Assembly: GCA_020634895.1 (NCBI GenBank)
Contig: JACKAV010000010.1
Location: forward strand, 114,288-178,287
Length of the DNA: 64,000 nt
Direction: 5' to 3'
Source: Anaerolineales bacterium
GTDB lineage: Bacteria > Chloroflexota > Anaerolineae > Anaerolineales > Villigracilaceae
The notes under the pieces were generated by a model. The model did not search any database. It saw nothing but the letters and a program-made list of their open reading frames with translations, and was not told the origin of the DNA. Positions 44,827 through 53,092 of this stretch are shown here, piece after piece (position 1 is the stretch's first letter; each line of letters opens with the position of its first letter). The translations under genes and the position numbers were made by a program.

Positions 44827-45375
44827 CTAACGACCTCGTCTCGAGGCGACAGCAGCGAATGCGACCATCAGGATCGGCACAAGAACGATCGTCACGATGC
44901 CGTTGCCGATGAAGGAGGGCAGGAAGTAACCGCCAAGTGCCGTGCTGATATCGATGCCGCCCACGAACATTTCGGTCAATGAGGCGAATAACATACCGAC
45001 TGCGATACCGATCAGACCGTAGATCACAGCCTTGATGATGTCGCCCTGCGCGCGGAAGTCTTTGATCTGAGCCGCCACCAAACCGGCAACCAAGCCCATC
45101 AAACCATTTCCAAGGCTCCAATTCCAGTAGAAGCCCCAGCCGCTGATGGCATCACCGAGGGTGTTGCCGATGAAACCAGCGAGGAGACCAACCCACGGAC
45201 CGTACGCCGCGCCGAAGAAGATCAACACTGCCACTGCGGGACGGAAAGTAATATTTCCGGCTGCGGGAAGAGGGAAAATATTGGTAACCCATGAAAGGAC
45301 ACCGTACAATGCTGCGCCGATTGCGCCGTATACGACTTCGCGGGTTCCGAATTCCCAAGTTTTCTTATCGTTCAT
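44827..45375 (-). CDS. ECF transporter S component, substrate unknown
   Basis: A 182-residue membrane protein with six hydrophobic segments in the size range of ECF S components. FRPAVAVLIFFGAAYGPWVGLLAGFIGN and the GWGFYWNWSLGNGLMGL stretch fit the family core. The substrate, probably a vitamin, cannot be assigned. No riboswitch is visible in the 90-bp region in front of it, only a hairpin. AGGAGAGA precedes the ATG. Confidence 0.82.
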   Translation of the reverse strand: MNDKKTWEFGTREVVYGAIGAALYGVLSWVTNIFPLPAAGNITFRPAVAVLIFFGAAYGPWVGLLAGFIGNTLGDAISGWGFYWNWSLGNGLMGLVAGLVAAQIKDFRAQGDIIKAVIYGLIGIAVGMLFASLTEMFVGGIDISTALGGYFLPSFIGNGIVTIVLVPILMVAFAAVASRRGR

Positions 45376-45434
45376 GACTTCTCTCCTTATATATCAAATG
45401 ATTTTTTCGAACGCTGACCCTATATAAATATAAA

Positions 45435-45461
45435 CCCTGTACGCGCATATGCGTTACAGGG
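45435..45461 (-). promoter_or_regulatory. Hairpin between the ECF ATPase gene and the S gene
   Basis: CCCTGT (45435-45440) and ACAGGG (45456-45461) with an inner GCATATGC form a stem followed, on the minus strand, by TTTATATTTAT. It may be a partial terminator that lowers expression of the membrane components or stabilises the ATPase mRNA. Confidence 0.45.
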
Positions 45462-45465
45462 AAAT

Positions 45466-47109
45466 TTACGGAGCGTAGGATGCCAATGACTCGGCGGGTA
45501 GAAACTGTCCAGTACGCGGAAGCAGATCAAGGTTAAGACGAAGAAGCGAAGTGGGACGCACACGATACTTTAAGAGAAGATCCACATCCTTCAATACATC
45601 CTTTGGGTCTCCATCCGCAACGATATGTTTATCGCCAAACAAAAGCACGCGGTTGGCATAGGTAACAGCAAGGTCAAGGTCATGGGTAATGAACAGGGTC
45701 GCGGCAAAATTCGCGGTAAGGATCGACTGTTCATTATCAGAAGTATCGCACAGGGCGTTCATAAAACGGGTGTAATTCGCAAAATCCTGTCCGGCGGTTG
45801 GCTCATCCATCACAAGGATCTTCGAACGCATTGCAAGCACCGCCGCGATCGTCGTTCGTTTTTGCTGACCAAAAGACAAACCCAGAGGCGGGTATTCCTC
45901 AAGTCCGTTCAAATTGACGGTGGAAACACTTTCCTTCACGAAAGTTGGGATCAAGGCAGGGTCATAGCCGAGGTTGTTCGGTCCAAACTCCAATTCTTCC
46001 TGGACGGTCGGCGCGTACAACATGTGTGTGGGACTTTGGAACACATATCCCAATGTACGCGCGATCTGCGCCACACTTATCTTACGGGTATCCTGTCCTT
46101 CGATCAGTACACGTCCCTTTGTTGGCTTAAGCAAGCCGATGGCATGTTTTACAAGCGTGGATTTTCCCGCGCCATTCGGTCCCAACACTGCGATCAGGTC
46201 GCCGGGATATATCTTCAGATTGACGTCTTTCAGAATGAATGGATATTCCTCATCATATTGAAAATCAACATCCTCAAAGACAACAAGCGGTTCCCTGCTT
46301 TCCTCGACGGTTGGCTTGGGCGGCGGCGGCGCGGGAATTTCCAACGACTTGACGCGTTGAACCACCCACGGTGCAGGCAGTTTTACCTTCGTGTGATCGA
46401 TCTCTTTGGGAAGATTATCAATTGGACCCAGATACTTAATACGCCCCTCTTCCATATAAAGCAGCCGGTCTGGTTTGGCTTCGATGGCGTCTTCCACGCG
46501 GTGCTCCACAAGGACGACGGTTTTGCCTTCATCTGCCAAACTGCGGAAAACCTCCAAGGCTTCGTGCGCAGATGCGGGGTCGAGAGAAGCGAGCGGCTCA
46601 TCCAACAGCAAGATGGACGGGTTCATCGTCAATACACCGGCAAGAGCCACTTTTTGCTTTTCACCGCCGGATAGATTGAACGTTTCCCGTTCACGCAGAT
46701 ACTCAAGATTCAGGCGCTTCAACGCCTGGTCCACACGTTGATTGATCTCTTCGCGCGGTAAACCTAAATTCTCAGGACCAAATGCGATCTCATTGAATAC
46801 ATTACTGGCAACGATCTGACGTTCCGGGTCCTGCAAAAGCGTCCCAACGATCTGAGCCATTTCAGGGATCGGCATTTCCGACACTTCAGTTCCATGAAGC
46901 AAAACCTTGCCGGTACGCTCGCCGCGATAGCTGCGCGGGATCAGCCCGTTGATGCAGCGTGCCAGGGTGGTTTTGCCGCATCCGCTGGAACCGGCAATTA
47001 ATAACAACTCGCCCTGTTTTAGCTCAAGAGAAATATTCTCAAGAGCCAATTCAGGACGGGTTCGATATTTGAAAGTGAGGTTCTCGATGACAAGAGGCTG
47101 GTTTGACAT
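45466..47109 (-). CDS. ECF transporter fused ATPase (EcfA1-EcfA2)
   Basis: A 547-residue protein with two complete ABC ATPase domains. Domain 1: Walker A GSSGCGKTT, signature LSGGEKQK, Walker B SILLLDEPLASLDP. Domain 2: GPNGAGKST, signature LSFGQQKR (a variant of LSGGQ), Walker B ILVMDEPTAGQD. Fused forms replace separate EcfA and EcfA' in several lineages. It is the first gene of the ECF operon and lies 65 bp after thrC on the same strand. Confidence 0.9.
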   Translation of the reverse strand: MSNQPLVIENLTFKYRTRPELALENISLELKQGELLLIAGSSGCGKTTLARCINGLIPRSYRGERTGKVLLHGTEVSEMPIPEMAQIVGTLLQDPERQIVASNVFNEIAFGPENLGLPREEINQRVDQALKRLNLEYLRERETFNLSGGEKQKVALAGVLTMNPSILLLDEPLASLDPASAHEALEVFRSLADEGKTVVLVEHRVEDAIEAKPDRLLYMEEGRIKYLGPIDNLPKEIDHTKVKLPAPWVVQRVKSLEIPAPPPPKPTVEESREPLVVFEDVDFQYDEEYPFILKDVNLKIYPGDLIAVLGPNGAGKSTLVKHAIGLLKPTKGRVLIEGQDTRKISVAQIARTLGYVFQSPTHMLYAPTVQEELEFGPNNLGYDPALIPTFVKESVSTVNLNGLEEYPPLGLSFGQQKRTTIAAVLAMRSKILVMDEPTAGQDFANYTRFMNALCDTSDNEQSILTANFAATLFITHDLDLAVTYANRVLLFGDKHIVADGDPKDVLKDVDLLLKYRVRPTSLLRLNLDLLPRTGQFLPAESLASYAP

Positions 47110-47130
47110 TTCCGCCCTATTTTACTCGGA

Positions 47131-47162
47131 AAACCAATTTTCTCAAGGATTGGTATTTTTCT
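47131..47162. terminator. Weak terminator-like hairpin between thrC and the ECF operon
   Basis: ACCAAT and ATTGGT form a short stem bordered by A- and T-rich runs. The stem is short, so read-through from thrC is likely. Confidence 0.4.
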
Positions 47163-47174
47163 TTAACATTCAAA

Positions 47175-48209
47175 CTATGCACCCACCACATCCACCAATG
47201 CCTGATAATTTGCAGGAATCACCCGGGGAGACTCGAACGATTCTGTAATGATGGATGGATCTTTCATGCCGTGACCTGTGCAAACAACCACGACTTTCTT
47301 GCCCTTCGCGTCCAACGTCCCTTTGGCTGTTTCAGCGACCAGACCTGCAAACCCCGCCGCCGAAGCCGGTTCGACCCACACCCCTTCCGAAGCGAGGATG
47401 TGCTGCGCTTCCAATATCTTCGCATCGGATGCCGCAATGATCCTTCCATTGGATTCATGAGCGGCTTCCAAGGCTTGCTCTCCACGGGCAGGCTTCCCGA
47501 TACGGATGGCGGTTGCGACCGTCTCAGGTTTTTCCACGGGGTGACCCAATACCAGCGGCGCAGCACCTTCCGCTTGCACACCGAGAATCTGCGGAAGTCC
47601 CTTTTGATATTGTTTGAAGCCAGCCCAATAAGAAGTGATATTCCCAGCATTCCCAACCGGCAGGCACAACCAATCAGGCGCGGAACCAAGCACATCACAT
47701 ATCTCGAATGAAGAGGTCTTTTGCCCTTCGATGCGATAGGGATTAATCGAATTCACAAGCGCGATTGGAGTTTTCTGTGTGATCTCAACGACAAGCGAAA
47801 GCGCATCATCGAACGAGCCTTGGATCTGGATCACTTCGGCTCCATAAGCAATGGCACCGGCGAGTTTACCGACCGCCACTTTCCCTTCGGGGATCAACAC
47901 AATGGAACGTAACCCTGCACGAGCTGCATAGGCGGCTGCCGATGCAGCAGTATTCCCAGTGGACGCACAAATCACGGTCTTCGCCCCGCGACCAACGGCT
48001 TCGCTGATGGCAGCGGTCATGCCGCGGTCTTTGAAAGAACCCGTCGGATTCAATCCCTCGAATTTGATGAACAACTCACAACCGAGTTCACGGCTGAGGC
48101 GTGGCATGGGAATGAGCGGAGTATTTCCCTCATTTAAAGAAACGATCTGGGTGTGGGCTGGCAGGTCGAGATATTGCCCATAGCGATGGATCAAACCCTG
48201 GTAGGTCAT
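47175..48209 (-). CDS. thrC: Threonine synthase
   Basis: A 344-residue PLP enzyme converting O-phosphohomoserine to threonine. The PLP lysine is in GSFKDRGM, and CASTGNTAASAAAYAARAG binds the cofactor phosphate. The ATG at 48209 (MTYQGLIHRYGQYL) follows TTGGAG; the longer open frame upstream is not supported. It is divergent from thrB, the preceding step of the pathway, across a 97-bp region. Confidence 0.94.
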   Translation of the reverse strand: MTYQGLIHRYGQYLDLPAHTQIVSLNEGNTPLIPMPRLSRELGCELFIKFEGLNPTGSFKDRGMTAAISEAVGRGAKTVICASTGNTAASAAAYAARAGLRSIVLIPEGKVAVGKLAGAIAYGAEVIQIQGSFDDALSLVVEITQKTPIALVNSINPYRIEGQKTSSFEICDVLGSAPDWLCLPVGNAGNITSYWAGFKQYQKGLPQILGVQAEGAAPLVLGHPVEKPETVATAIRIGKPARGEQALEAAHESNGRIIAASDAKILEAQHILASEGVWVEPASAAGFAGLVAETAKGTLDAKGKKVVVVCTGHGMKDPSIITESFESPRVIPANYQALVDVVGA

Positions 48210-48293
48210 ATCAACTCCAAGTTGTAGAATGAGGCGATTATACCCATCACAGTTGCAAACGGACGAAAATCCCGCCTGCCTCCACAGGTAATT

Positions 48294-48299
48294 TATAAT
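48294..48299 (+). promoter_or_regulatory. -10 box of thrB, probably leaderless
   Basis: TATAAT ends seven bases before the ATG at 48307. An in-frame ATG at 48298 overlaps the box and could not be on the transcript, which supports 48307 as the start. Confidence 0.6.
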
Positions 48300-48306
48300 G
48301 TTCCGT

Positions 48307-49191
48307 ATGATAAAAATTCGAGTTCCAGCCACCTCTGCAAATCTCGGTCCGGGTTTCGACTGCCTGGGACTGGCACTGAATCTGTGGAACGAGATCTCGT
48401 TCGAAGAAGCGCCGCAGTTAAAATACCGCGCAAACGGTGAAGGAGCGGAGAAACTAAATAAGGGGAATCGCAACCTGTTGACAAAGGCGTATTCAAATTT
48501 GCATCAGGTTTGCGGCGCAGAGATGAAAGGCGTGCGAATTACTTCGTACAACAATGTGCCCATGAGCAGTGGACTTGGTTCAAGCGCGGCAGCCATCGTT
48601 GCAGGATTGTTCGGCGCCAACGAAGTCCTTGGCAGACCGTTGGACAATAACGGTCTATTGGAACTCGCCACACAAATGGAGGGACATCCTGATAATGTTG
48701 CACCGGCTCTTTTTGGCGGGCTTGTGGTTTCAGTGATGAAACAGAATGAGATCATCACTCGCCGATATGAAACCCCTGAGTTGACAGCGGTAATCGTCAA
48801 ACCCGATGTCGAGTGGCTGACGAAAACCGCACGTGCAGTTTTACCCAAATCCGTTTCTCGAACGGATGCGATCCACAACATTGGGCGGACGGCTCTTGTC
48901 GTCGACGCGCTCCGAACCGGCAACCTTAACCTGCTCCAACAAGTGATGGAAGACCGCATCCATCAATCTTATCGGTTGAGACATATCTCCGGCGGGTTGT
49001 CTGCATATAAACGCGCCAAACAATTCGGCGCAGCGGCGCTGTCGGGAGCGGGACCATCCATCATCGTCTTTGTGCCGCAATCCAAAGCAGAACAAGCAAA
49101 GGCTGAGATTTGCGCTGTCTTTAATGAGCGAGGCATCAAGACCTGCAGTTTCATCACCCAGCCAAGCATGCAAGGCGTTCATTTGGTTTAG
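48307..49191 (+). CDS. thrB: Homoserine kinase
   Basis: A 294-residue GHMP kinase. IRVPATSANLGPGFDCLGLAL is the N-terminal family signature, PMSSGLGSSAAAIVAG is the phosphate-binding loop, and AALSGAGPSIIVF the C-terminal glycine motif. It phosphorylates homoserine for ThrC. The opposite strand carries the read-through tail of the DUF3592-like gene over its last 350 bases. Confidence 0.94.
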   Translation: MIKIRVPATSANLGPGFDCLGLALNLWNEISFEEAPQLKYRANGEGAEKLNKGNRNLLTKAYSNLHQVCGAEMKGVRITSYNNVPMSSGLGSSAAAIVAGLFGANEVLGRPLDNNGLLELATQMEGHPDNVAPALFGGLVVSVMKQNEIITRRYETPELTAVIVKPDVEWLTKTARAVLPKSVSRTDAIHNIGRTALVVDALRTGNLNLLQQVMEDRIHQSYRLRHISGGLSAYKRAKQFGAAALSGAGPSIIVFVPQSKAEQAKAEICAVFNERGIKTCSFITQPSMQGVHLV

Positions 49192-49980
49192 CACAAATCT
49201 GCTGTACGTTTTATTTTGTTTTGTTTTGTTCCGTTCCGAATCCAACGCCACCCGCTCAGGTTTATGCGGAATAAATTTGACATACACCTTTTTCCCGGCA
49301 GAATATTTTTCCAGCGCAGTGTCAACAATAAGCGCATAGGTCTCCGACTGAAAGACCGAGCCGTTTTTTGGCGTGACATCAAAATAGAGACGCATCCCGC
49401 GTGAGCCTTTGAGGGGATACGGCAAATCCAGATCGTCCACGCGGGTGATCACCGCCTCCGCCTCTTCCCCGGACTTTCGAATCTCGTTGTTGACCTCGGC
49501 AAGTTTGTTGAATTCCAAGCAGCGTTCCTCCAACTTTTGGTGCGCCAGCAGCTTTTCGCGTTCTTCATCGTAATATTCAAAGATTATCTGACTCGGATCA
49601 TTCGGGTCATATGTCACCCAGATTTTTCGCCCCGCCTCACCCACCAATTGCCCAAGCACAGTCGCATAATTACGCTGTGCCGTCCAGTGCTTGAATGATT
49701 GCCGAAATGGAGTCCGCCCTTCCGGCTGGACATCCACCTCGTAATCGATCCGCATTTCCTTCCGCCCGTAGGGGCTTCTGCTCACGGTGTGACGTGCAGA
49801 AACAACAGTCGCAGGCGCCGTGACGCCGCGTTTACGAAGCGCATCGTTGTACGCATCCTTCCTTGCGATCTGCTTATTGTCCAGCATTCCCCAAATCACC
49901 CAGCCAATGATCCCGAACAAAGGAAAGATACAAACGCTGAAGATCCATACATGTTCCAGTAAAAACTTTACGATGTCCAT
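48841..49980 (-). CDS. DUF3592-like membrane protein with read-through tail antisense to thrB
   Basis: A 379-residue open frame. Residues 1-30 form a membrane anchor, and two beta-rich repeats follow (APATVVSARHTVS to KIWVTYDPNDPSQI, then AEAVITRVDDLDLP to KKVYVKFIPHKPERVALD). Comparison with the paralogue at 50586 indicates that the native protein ends near residue 247; the last 130 or so residues are unrelated and lie antisense to thrB. The change occurs at five tandem pentamers (49213-49237). In the other two frames stops follow almost at once (49210-49212 and just after 49188), so a one-unit change of the array would shorten the protein. Confidence 0.65.
   Translation of the reverse strand: MDIVKFLLEHVWIFSVCIFPLFGIIGWVIWGMLDNKQIARKDAYNDALRKRGVTAPATVVSARHTVSRSPYGRKEMRIDYEVDVQPEGRTPFRQSFKHWTAQRNYATVLGQLVGEAGRKIWVTYDPNDPSQIIFEYYDEEREKLLAHQKLEERCLEFNKLAEVNNEIRKSGEEAEAVITRVDDLDLPYPLKGSRGMRLYFDVTPKNGSVFQSETYALIVDTALEKYSAGKKVYVKFIPHKPERVALDSERNKTKQNKTYSRFVLNQMNALHAWLGDETAGLDASLIKDSANLSLCLFCFGLRHKDDDGWSRSRQRRCAELFGAFICRQPAGDMSQPIRLMDAVFHHLLEQVKVAGSERVDDKSRPPNVVDRIRSRNGFG
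49213..49237. repeat. Pentanucleotide tandem repeat at the paralogue C-terminus
   Basis: Three TTTTG units (49213-49227) are followed by two TTCCG units (49228-49237). The array lies 22 bases past the thrB stop and within the C-terminal codons of the opposite-strand gene. A unit of five bases changes the reading frame when gained or lost. Confidence 0.85.
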
Positions 49981-50000
49981 GCCTCACACTCCGATAAAAA

Positions 50001-50513
50001 TTAAAATTTCCATATTGTTCGTGCAGGTCGATAGTTATCCAGATCATAAGTATCGATGTAAGCGCGGGAAGTCTTGTTCGGATCGTACATGACCATTACC
50101 TTCTTCCCATATTCACTGACCATCTGATAGTTTTCAGGATCCTGTTCATTTGGGATCAATTTCACTTCATAACCATTTGGAAAAAATTCGTCTCTAAACT
50201 TGATCCTGAACGCAGGAGCATCTTCCGGGCTAAATTCCACTTCAAAATCGATAATAAAAGGGGCAGTATTCTGGGGTTTCTTACTTGGCTGATGAATAAC
50301 CTTTGCACCAACAATTTTCCCAGCCTCCAACAATCCACCATTATCACGAATGGACTGCCGGTATTCGTCCTTTTTTGTCTGCCTGGTTTGAACTTCTTTA
50401 TTTGCCAGTTTCCCAATTAGAAAAAAACCTACAATGCCCGGCACAGATAAAACCAATACCAGTAAAACAATGCCGCCATAACAAAAAAGTGTTGTCGAAT
50501 CTATATTTTGCAT
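50001..50513 (-). CDS. DUF3592-like membrane protein, short paralogue
   Basis: A 170-residue protein with one N-terminal membrane segment (about 8-32) and a single beta-rich domain (AGKIVGAKVIHQPSKK to KVMVMYDPNKTSRAYI). It corresponds to the first half of its two neighbours. The ATG at 50513 is taken; the open frame starts with a TTG five codons upstream. No good ribosome site is present. Function unknown. Confidence 0.68.
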   Translation of the reverse strand: MQNIDSTTLFCYGGIVLLVLVLSVPGIVGFFLIGKLANKEVQTRQTKKDEYRQSIRDNGGLLEAGKIVGAKVIHQPSKKPQNTAPFIIDFEVEFSPEDAPAFRIKFRDEFFPNGYEVKLIPNEQDPENYQMVSEYGKKVMVMYDPNKTSRAYIDTYDLDNYRPARTIWKF

Positions 50514-50585
50514 ACGCTTTTTCTTCAAATAAATACATCAGATCTAAAAGAAAAGATGCAATTTAAGATAATTTTCAATTTTGAT

Positions 50586-51344
50586 TTAGGAATTGGCGTC
50601 CCGGATTAAGGCTGAAATCTCCGGTTTTTGCTGGTCGTATTTTACGTAAAACATCCCGCCAATGATCAGTTTGGGCAGGGACTCAAGTGCAATCATGCCA
50701 TAGGATTGGGATTCAAAAGGAACTCCATCTTCCGGAATGACACGGAATTTTAACCGCATGGTCCTACCATCCTTTTGCTCATTTTTTTCTGCTACATTCA
50801 AGTCTTCAACTTCCAAAATGGTAGCGAGCGCTTCCACCCCTTTTTCACGGGCGCGGATGGACTCGTTTTCCATGTCTACAAACCTGCTGCGCCTCTGCAT
50901 CCAATCCTTTTTCACCAGGTAATTTTCATGTTCAAAATCATAATGATGGATTTCCATTTGAGTTGGGTCATGCGGATCATACGTTACCCACATTTGCTTT
51001 GCATGTTCAGCCTTTGAATAATATTTGGGAATCCATGTCTGGAATTTACTCCGAAACGAAGGTTGACCTTCAGGATGAACTTCAACCTCAAATTCAGCCA
51101 CCACCTCATACGCCCCGCCATAAAGTTTTCTGTTGGATCCCGTGTATTTATAAGACAGAATATCGGCAGGTGATGTCACGCCCCGATCTAACAAGCTCTT
51201 TGTGCGATCATATTCCTCCTGCCGCACCTTTTCAGTGGATTTCTTATTTTCTCTATTGGAAAGAAAAACAAATGGAACAACAAATGCCAGAATTAATAAG
51301 ACCAAACACAAGACCGGGTACGCAGTACCTATAATCTCATTCAT
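50586..51344 (-). CDS. DUF3592-like membrane protein, full-length paralogue
   Basis: A 252-residue protein with an N-terminal membrane segment and the same two beta-rich units as the gene at 48841 (DILSYKYTGSNRKLYG to KQMWVTYDPHDPTQM, and ALATILEVEDLN to FYVKYDQQKPEIS), ending in a normal stop. GGAG is seven bases before the ATG at 51344; an ATG two codons earlier overlaps that site. It is the reference for the expected length of the family. Confidence 0.72.
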   Translation of the reverse strand: MNEIIGTAYPVLCLVLLILAFVVPFVFLSNRENKKSTEKVRQEEYDRTKSLLDRGVTSPADILSYKYTGSNRKLYGGAYEVVAEFEVEVHPEGQPSFRSKFQTWIPKYYSKAEHAKQMWVTYDPHDPTQMEIHHYDFEHENYLVKKDWMQRRSRFVDMENESIRAREKGVEALATILEVEDLNVAEKNEQKDGRTMRLKFRVIPEDGVPFESQSYGMIALESLPKLIIGGMFYVKYDQQKPEISALIRDANS

Positions 51345-51364
51345 GTCCATTCTCCACAATAATA

Positions 51365-51400
51365 AAAATACGCCTAACAGTTATTGTTAGGCGTATTTTA
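51365..51400. terminator. Terminator of the beta-oxidation operon
   Basis: AAAATACGCCTAACA (51365-51379) and TGTTAGGCGTATTTT (51385-51399) form a perfect 15-bp stem with a 5-base loop, downstream of the SCP2 gene on the minus strand. Confidence 0.9.
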
Positions 51401-51416
51401 CAGCAAATTTGCAAAA

Positions 51417-51743
51417 TTATTTGATCTTGAACATCTGGGTAAGTTTCATTGCCAGGTTCAGGTCACCTGCCAGTTTGAGCTTACCCTGCATAAAGGCTTG
51501 CATCCCGTCGATCTCGCCGGTGAAGATCTTGACGTAATCACTGGAATCAGCGGTCAGGGTCATTTTCGGGGTGGCAAAAGTCCCTTTGGAAACTTCGCAT
51601 TTGCCGTCCTTGATGGTAGCGTACCATTCACCGGGTTCTTCGCCGGTGAATTTGAACTGGATGGTCGCATCCAAGCCCGCGGCTTTGTCAGCAAGAAAAG
51701 CGCCGGGCATTTTGGACATGAGGGTTTCGATTGTAAGTGCCAT
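51417..51743 (-). CDS. SCP2 sterol-binding-domain protein of the beta-oxidation operon
   Basis: A 108-residue SCP2-fold protein (MSKMPGAFLADKAAGLDAT; PKMTLTADSSDYVKIFTGEID; FMQGKLKLAGDLNLAMKL). As the last gene of a beta-oxidation operon it is a good candidate for an acyl-CoA carrier. TAGGAGA precedes the ATG. The 80 bp before it, back to the thiolase gene, hold a palindromic repeat. Confidence 0.88.
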   Translation of the reverse strand: MALTIETLMSKMPGAFLADKAAGLDATIQFKFTGEEPGEWYATIKDGKCEVSKGTFATPKMTLTADSSDYVKIFTGEIDGMQAFMQGKLKLAGDLNLAMKLTQMFKIK

Positions 51744-51776
51744 TGGTTCTCCTATAGATGGAAAGTTGAAGGTTAC

Positions 51777-51816
51777 AGGTTGCAGGTCGGAACTTGCAAC
51801 ATTCGACCTGCAACTT
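51777..51816. repeat. Palindromic repeat between thiolase and SCP2 genes
   Basis: AGGTTGCAGGTCG (51777-51789) and CGACCTGCAACTT (51804-51816) are inverted with one mismatch. The AGGTTGCAGGT wording recurs in several junctions of this operon. Confidence 0.75.
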
Positions 51817-51823
51817 ATAACTT

Positions 51824-53008
<1,185 letters not shown>

Positions 53009-53034
53009 AAGTTTCTCCTTTGGTACAGGTCAAA

Positions 53035-53069
53035 GGTTGAAGGTCTCAGGCTTTCACCTTCAACCTTCC
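53035..53069. repeat. Palindromic repeat between the fadN-like and thiolase genes
   Basis: AAGGTTGAAGGT (53035-53046) and ACCTTCAACCTT (53058-53069) form a perfect 12-bp inverted repeat with an 11-base loop, followed by further AACCTTCCAACATTCAAC words. Confidence 0.8.
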
Positions 53070-53092
53070 AACATTCAACTCTTAACCAATCA

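Noticed and set aside
45625..46674. 349-codon open frame antisense to the fused ECF ATPase
   Set aside because: Covers conserved ABC motifs on the other strand; no family resemblance.
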